Positions 6,504 through 8,681 of a stretch of 8,681 nt of DNA are shown here, piece after piece. The notes beneath the pieces are model-generated. The model had not been told where the DNA came from and made no database searches. It worked only from the letters and a program-made list of their open reading frames with translations. Position 1 is the stretch's first letter. Every line of letters begins with the position of its first letter. The position numbers were made by a program, and so were the translations under genes. Origin of the DNA: an uncultured Eubacteriales bacterium (GTDB taxonomy: Bacteria > Bacillota > Clostridia > Oscillospirales > Ruminococcaceae); contig ONLC01000072.1 of the NCBI GenBank assembly GCA_900318545.1, positions 1 to 8,681 on the forward strand, written 5' to 3'.

Positions 6504-6530
6504 AGTATATGCGGTCGGACAGGCTTATAG
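6504..6530 (-). promoter_or_regulatory. Possible mother-cell (sigma-E-like) promoter of spoIIP
   Basis: Read on the - strand, CATATACT (complement of 6504-6511) resembles the sigma-E -10 consensus CATACAAT at 6 of 8 positions, with an ATA core about 14 bp upstream (6526-6528). The sigma-A reading (TATACT) has only a poor -35 at the right distance. Its position, just ahead of the ribosome binding site, suits a transcription start near 6497. B. subtilis spoIIP is sigma-E dependent. The match is weak, so this is a suggestion. Confidence 0.25.
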
Positions 6531-6557
6531 AACAAAAATGCCGACCCGAAGGCCGGC
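6531..6557 (-). terminator. UUCG-loop terminator of the 49-aa membrane protein gene
   Basis: On the - strand GCCGGCC-TTCG-GGTCGGC (6557 to 6540) forms a 7-bp stem with one G-U pair and a stable UUCG tetraloop, followed by ATTTTTG. It is 13 nt past the stop codon of the small gene and upstream of spoIIP, so the two - strand genes appear to be separate transcription units. Confidence 0.85.
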
Positions 6558-6570
6558 GTTTGTATTCATT

Positions 6571-6720
6571 TTACTGCACTCCGCAGTCCTCATAATCCTT
6601 CCACTGATCGTAGTAGGCTTTCTCCTCATAATATTTATATACAAGGAAGGCTGTGGACATTATAACAAGGAGCAGTGCTCCGAGAAGCTTCCAGAATGAA
6701 CGCTTAGATGAATATTGCAT
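6571..6720 (-). CDS. 49-residue single-pass membrane protein, function unknown
   Basis: A short gene with every expected signal: a consensus promoter (6752-6780), an AAAGGTG-type ribosome binding site (6729-6735, 8 nt before ATG), an ATG, a TAA and a strong terminator. The product begins MQYSSKRSFWKLLGALLL. Residues 1-11 are basic (K6, R7, K11), about 12-28 form one hydrophobic helix, and the tail (29-49) is tyrosine-rich and charged (YKYYEEKAYYDQWKDYED), ending CGVQ. The positive-inside rule predicts a cytoplasmic N-terminus and an exterior tail, with a single cysteine (C46) near the end. I do not recognise a family. It lies divergent from the surface-protein fragment and upstream of spoIIP in the same direction. 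It could be a regulatory or partner membrane peptide; no toxin-antitoxin arrangement is visible. Confidence 0.8.
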   Translation of the reverse strand: MQYSSKRSFWKLLGALLLVIMSTAFLVYKYYEEKAYYDQWKDYEDCGVQ

Positions 6721-6751
6721 AAAATCAGCACCTTTCAGTCATGTTTTATTC

Positions 6752-6780
6752 ATTATACTACTTTTGCGAGGTCTTGTCAA
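6752..6780 (-). promoter_or_regulatory. Perfect sigma-A promoter for the 49-aa membrane protein
   Basis: On the - strand TTGACA (complement of 6775-6780) and TATAAT (complement of 6752-6757) are spaced by exactly 17 bp. Transcription should begin near 6745, leaving a leader of about 25 nt. The match is as good as that of the str operon promoter, implying strong vegetative expression. Confidence 0.85.
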
Positions 6781-6841
6781 GGCATAAGAAAGAGGTCTTA
6801 TACTTAAATATCAAATAATAAAGAATGAACGGTATTAAAAA

Positions 6842-7384
6842 ATGATTGTCAAGGGCGAGCTCCCGTCGGCAGGTGACTTTACCTTCAATAACACCAGCGG
6901 AGAATACACAGGTAAGACTCTGACGATCGAGGATATGGGCCTTGAAGGAAAAACTGATGCTGCAAAGGCTATGCTCTCGATATCCGATCAGGCAAAATAC
7001 CATGAGCTTGCAAAGGCTCTTATCGACTACGGCAACGCGGTTCAGATCGGTCTGGGATATGACTCTCCCGATAACAGCAAGCCTGTAGATTTCAGTGAGT
7101 ACACGGTAACTGTCAACGGAGAACAGGTCGAGGCAAAGAGTGCAAACGGTGCGGCCTCGTCTGCTAACTGGTACGTTGAGGTAGAAAAAATTCAGGGCAA
7201 GAATTATGATAAAGAGTACGAGGTTAAGCTGACTAAGAAAGGCGTAGAGACGCCTTTAGTGCTCAAAGCAAGCGTGCTTTCTTATGCAAAGCTTCTGACC
7301 GAGCAGGCATCAGCTGCATATAAGACCCTCGGAAAGGGAATGTACAGCTACTATCTGGCTGAGAAGAAGACCTTTAATTCATAA
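6842..7384 (+). pseudogene. C-terminal fragment of a clostridial surface/secreted protein
   Basis: The 180-residue frame has no signal peptide, membrane segment or ribosome binding site, and an in-frame TAA lies 4 nt before the ATG. The sequence seems to begin mid-domain. Residues about 49-74 (ISDQAKYHELAKALIDYGNA and on) resemble the helical LxKALLNYGAAAQ block that I recall from C-termini of large clostridial surface proteins. A beta-rich stretch follows (about 84-145), including DFSEYTVTVNGEQVEA. The end, SYAKLLTEQASAAYKTLGKG followed by MYSYYLAEKKTF, looks like the matching terminal helix pair. Such proteins normally carry a signal peptide and extra modules, so this is best read as a remnant of a larger gene whose 5' part was lost. 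The frame is intact and keeps a terminator, so a short expressed protein is not excluded. A tiny MNGIKK frame (6825-6845) overlaps its start as ATGA. Confidence 0.6.
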
Positions 7385-7410
7385 AAAGAGCTTTCACAGC
7401 ATAATAAAAG

Positions 7411-7434
7411 GAGCCGAGAAATCGGCTCTTTTTT
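7411..7434 (+). terminator. Rho-independent terminator after the surface-protein fragment
   Basis: GAGCCGA (7411-7417) and TCGGCTC (7422-7428) pair around a GAAA tetraloop, followed by TTTTTT (7429-7434). The preceding AAAAG can extend the stem into the T run. It lies 26 nt after the stop of the fragment and probably belonged to the original intact gene. Confidence 0.9.
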
Positions 7435-7610
7435 ATTTGCATAAACCTTTCGGAAAACCGTCACATTATCAACAACCGTGTGTAATATGATTATTGTGAG
7501 AGAGTGTGCAAGGAACAATGAAAATGTTCACGAAATATATATGTGTTAAAACTACAAACTAATCCCTATAATTCACAAGCCGCTTTGTATATATTTGTCA
7601 ATAATGCGAA

Positions 7611-7639
7611 TTGAAAATATTCCGTTAATATGATATACT
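7611..7639 (+). promoter_or_regulatory. Extended -10 sigma-A promoter of the AWF-type membrane protein gene
   Basis: TTGAAA (7611-7616) and TATACT (7634-7639) are separated by 17 bp, and a TG dinucleotide (7631-7632) one base before the -10 box makes it an extended -10 promoter. Transcription would start near 7646, giving a leader of about 68 nt. The AT-rich stretch 7435-7610 before it contains no gene, only a small GAACA/TGTTC hairpin (7513-7529) and an isolated TATAAT (7567-7572) without a good -35. Confidence 0.75.
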
Positions 7640-7663
7640 TATAAAGGATAATTATACGCTATA

Positions 7664-7676
7664 GGTATACTATACC
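7664..7676. promoter_or_regulatory. Operator-like 13-bp palindrome in the leader
   Basis: GGTATA-C-TATACC is a perfect palindrome placed about 19-31 nt after the predicted transcription start and 38 nt before the ATG. The position suits a repressor operator (roadblock) or a small RNA hairpin. Which protein would bind is unknown. Confidence 0.4.
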
Positions 7677-7713
7677 CTTTTGACGGAATAAGCATAGGAA
7701 AGAGGTGAGCACC

Positions 7714-8681
7714 ATGAGTAAAACTGATGATCAGGTTAAGGCATCTGAAAAGCTGATGCAGGAGGCTGAGGTTCATGCACAGCAGCAGGTAGCAGCGGTC
7801 AAAAAAAAGGAGACAATGCGTAAAAAGCAGGTTGTCAAGTTCGGCTCCTTGATGGTGCTTACTGTTATCATTCTGATCTTTGCAACTATTGCGTGGTTTA
7901 CGATGAATAGGGAAGTAAGCAGTGGGGGGATGTCGATAAAATCAAGGGGTAGAAGCTTTGATTTGATAACCTTGAGCAATGATAATACAAATAAAAACGG
8001 TGTTTACTACAATCCTTATCACAGTGCCATCAGAGAAAATGAAACCGAAGGATACGATATATGGCTGGTTGACAGCAGTTCAAATATAAACAATTACTCC
8101 GCTTCCGGAAACGATGATGGGACACTTGGAATAGAGCCTGGAAGCAGTGGAACTATTAAATTTTATATAAAGCCCTATGAAGATGTGACAGTTAGTTTCT
8201 CTTTTCAGACAATCGGTTACAGAGCACAAACCACAACTGCGGGCGGACAGACAACAGTTACAATGGTGGCACTCTCGTCAGCGGCAGGACGTCCGGCCTG
8301 CTTTCTGAATGGGCACGTTCTTTTGTTTGAACATCAAGATTCTACAACACATTTTTACAGCGGATTGATTCCTACAGGGTCAGATGGCAAAAGGACTTTC
8401 ACAAGATATTTTGAATTAAATGGCTCTTATGATGCAGACACTGATGGTGACGGAACGAACGATGCTTACGAGGTAGAAATCCACTGGATATGGCCTATCA
8501 CATTGGATACATTAGTATATAATTCAGCCTCAGCCGCAACAATGCTTTGTGATAAGGATGCGGTTGTTGGCGAGGGCGAAACAAACGACTATAACAGGGT
8601 TGTCAATAATATATGCACATATCCGCAGTATTATCTGAATGGGTATTCTTCAACAACAACATATACCGAATCAAGGCTTGT
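7714..8681 (+). CDS. Membrane-anchored extracellular protein with AWF motif and EF-hand-like loop (3' end outside window)
   Basis: The ATG follows GAGGTGA (7702-7708) by 5 nt, and 322 codons are open to the window edge. Residues 1-42 are hydrophilic, glutamine- and lysine-rich (KKKETMRKK at 30-38) and probably cytoplasmic. About 43-62 is one hydrophobic segment ending IAWFTMN, and the rest should be outside. The AWFxxN-V-GM arrangement (60-73) resembles N-termini I recall from clostridial surface proteins of the SipW/TasA-like secretion type, so cleavage after the helix is possible. Residues about 139-153 (GIEPGSSGTIKFYIKP) fit the beta-sandwich style of those proteins. D242-T-D244-G-D246-G247-T-N-D250-A-Y-E253 is a textbook DxDxDGxxDxxE calcium loop. 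Three cysteines lie outside the membrane (196, 279, 301). Codon use is less biased than in the str genes (more ATA, AGG, TTG). Exact function is unknown. Confidence 0.8.
   Translation, partial: MSKTDDQVKASEKLMQEAEVHAQQQVAAVKKKETMRKKQVVKFGSLMVLTVIILIFATIAWFTMNREVSSGGMSIKSRGRSFDLITLSNDNTNKNGVYYNPYHSAIRENETEGYDIWLVDSSSNINNYSASGNDDGTLGIEPGSSGTIKFYIKPYEDVTVSFSFQTIGYRAQTTTAGGQTTVTMVALSSAAGRPACFLNGHVLLFEHQDSTTHFYSGLIPTGSDGKRTFTRYFELNGSYDADTDGDGTNDAYEVEIHWIWPITLDTLVYNSASAATMLCDKDAVVGEGETNDYNRVVNNICTYPQYYLNGYSSTTTYTESRL

Noticed and set aside
6466..6699. 77-codon + strand frame with hydrophobic stretches
   Set aside because: Starts at TTG without a ribosome binding site and reads through the terminator hairpin at 6540-6557; its hydrophobicity mirrors the membrane helix of the 49-aa gene on the other strand.
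7567..7572. Isolated TATAAT in the intergenic region before the last gene
   Set aside because: The sequence 16-18 bp upstream matches the -35 consensus at only about half its positions and no gene follows directly.

Overview
The window looks like a low-to-mid GC Firmicute of the Ruminococcus/Oscillospiraceae kind. The evidence is the strong AGGAGG-type ribosome binding sites, near-consensus sigma-A promoters with 17-bp spacers, the rpsL-rpsG-fusA-tuf order, a SpoIIP sporulation hydrolase, and surface-protein sequence styles typical of gut clostridia. The genus is an inference from style; no 16S or marker comparison was possible.

Region 1 (1-585) has no protein gene. Bases 1-230 hold a dense run of seven perfect inverted repeats. 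These merge into a second foldable block (about 243-374), followed by a strong promoter (487-515) and a short leader for rpsL.

Region 2 (586-5140) is the str operon: rpsL (S12), rpsG (S7), fusA (EF-G) and tuf (EF-Tu), all on the + strand, closed by a rho-independent terminator. The rpsL-rpsG gap (194 nt) is rich in hairpins. The fusA-tuf gap carries its own sigma-A promoter, so tuf can be transcribed with the operon or alone. These genes supply decoding-centre and platform proteins of the 30S subunit and the two main elongation GTPases.

Region 3 (5276-6780) is on the - strand and convergent with tuf. It has spoIIP (387 aa, peptidoglycan amidase/endopeptidase of the engulfment machinery). Upstream of it is a separate transcription unit for a 49-aa single-pass membrane protein with a perfect TTGACA-17-TATAAT promoter and its own UUCG-loop terminator.

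Region 4 (6842-7434, +) holds a 180-aa reading frame that looks like the C-terminal piece of a secreted surface protein. It lacks a signal peptide and a ribosome binding site but is followed by a good terminator; it is probably a remnant.

Region 5 (7435-8681, +) is an AT-rich intergenic stretch with a strong extended -10 promoter and a 13-bp palindrome. It leads to a membrane-anchored extracellular protein with an AWF-type N-terminus and a perfect EF-hand-like calcium loop, which runs off the window edge. The most unusual material is the hairpin array at the left end, the small membrane protein, the surface-protein remnant and this last gene.
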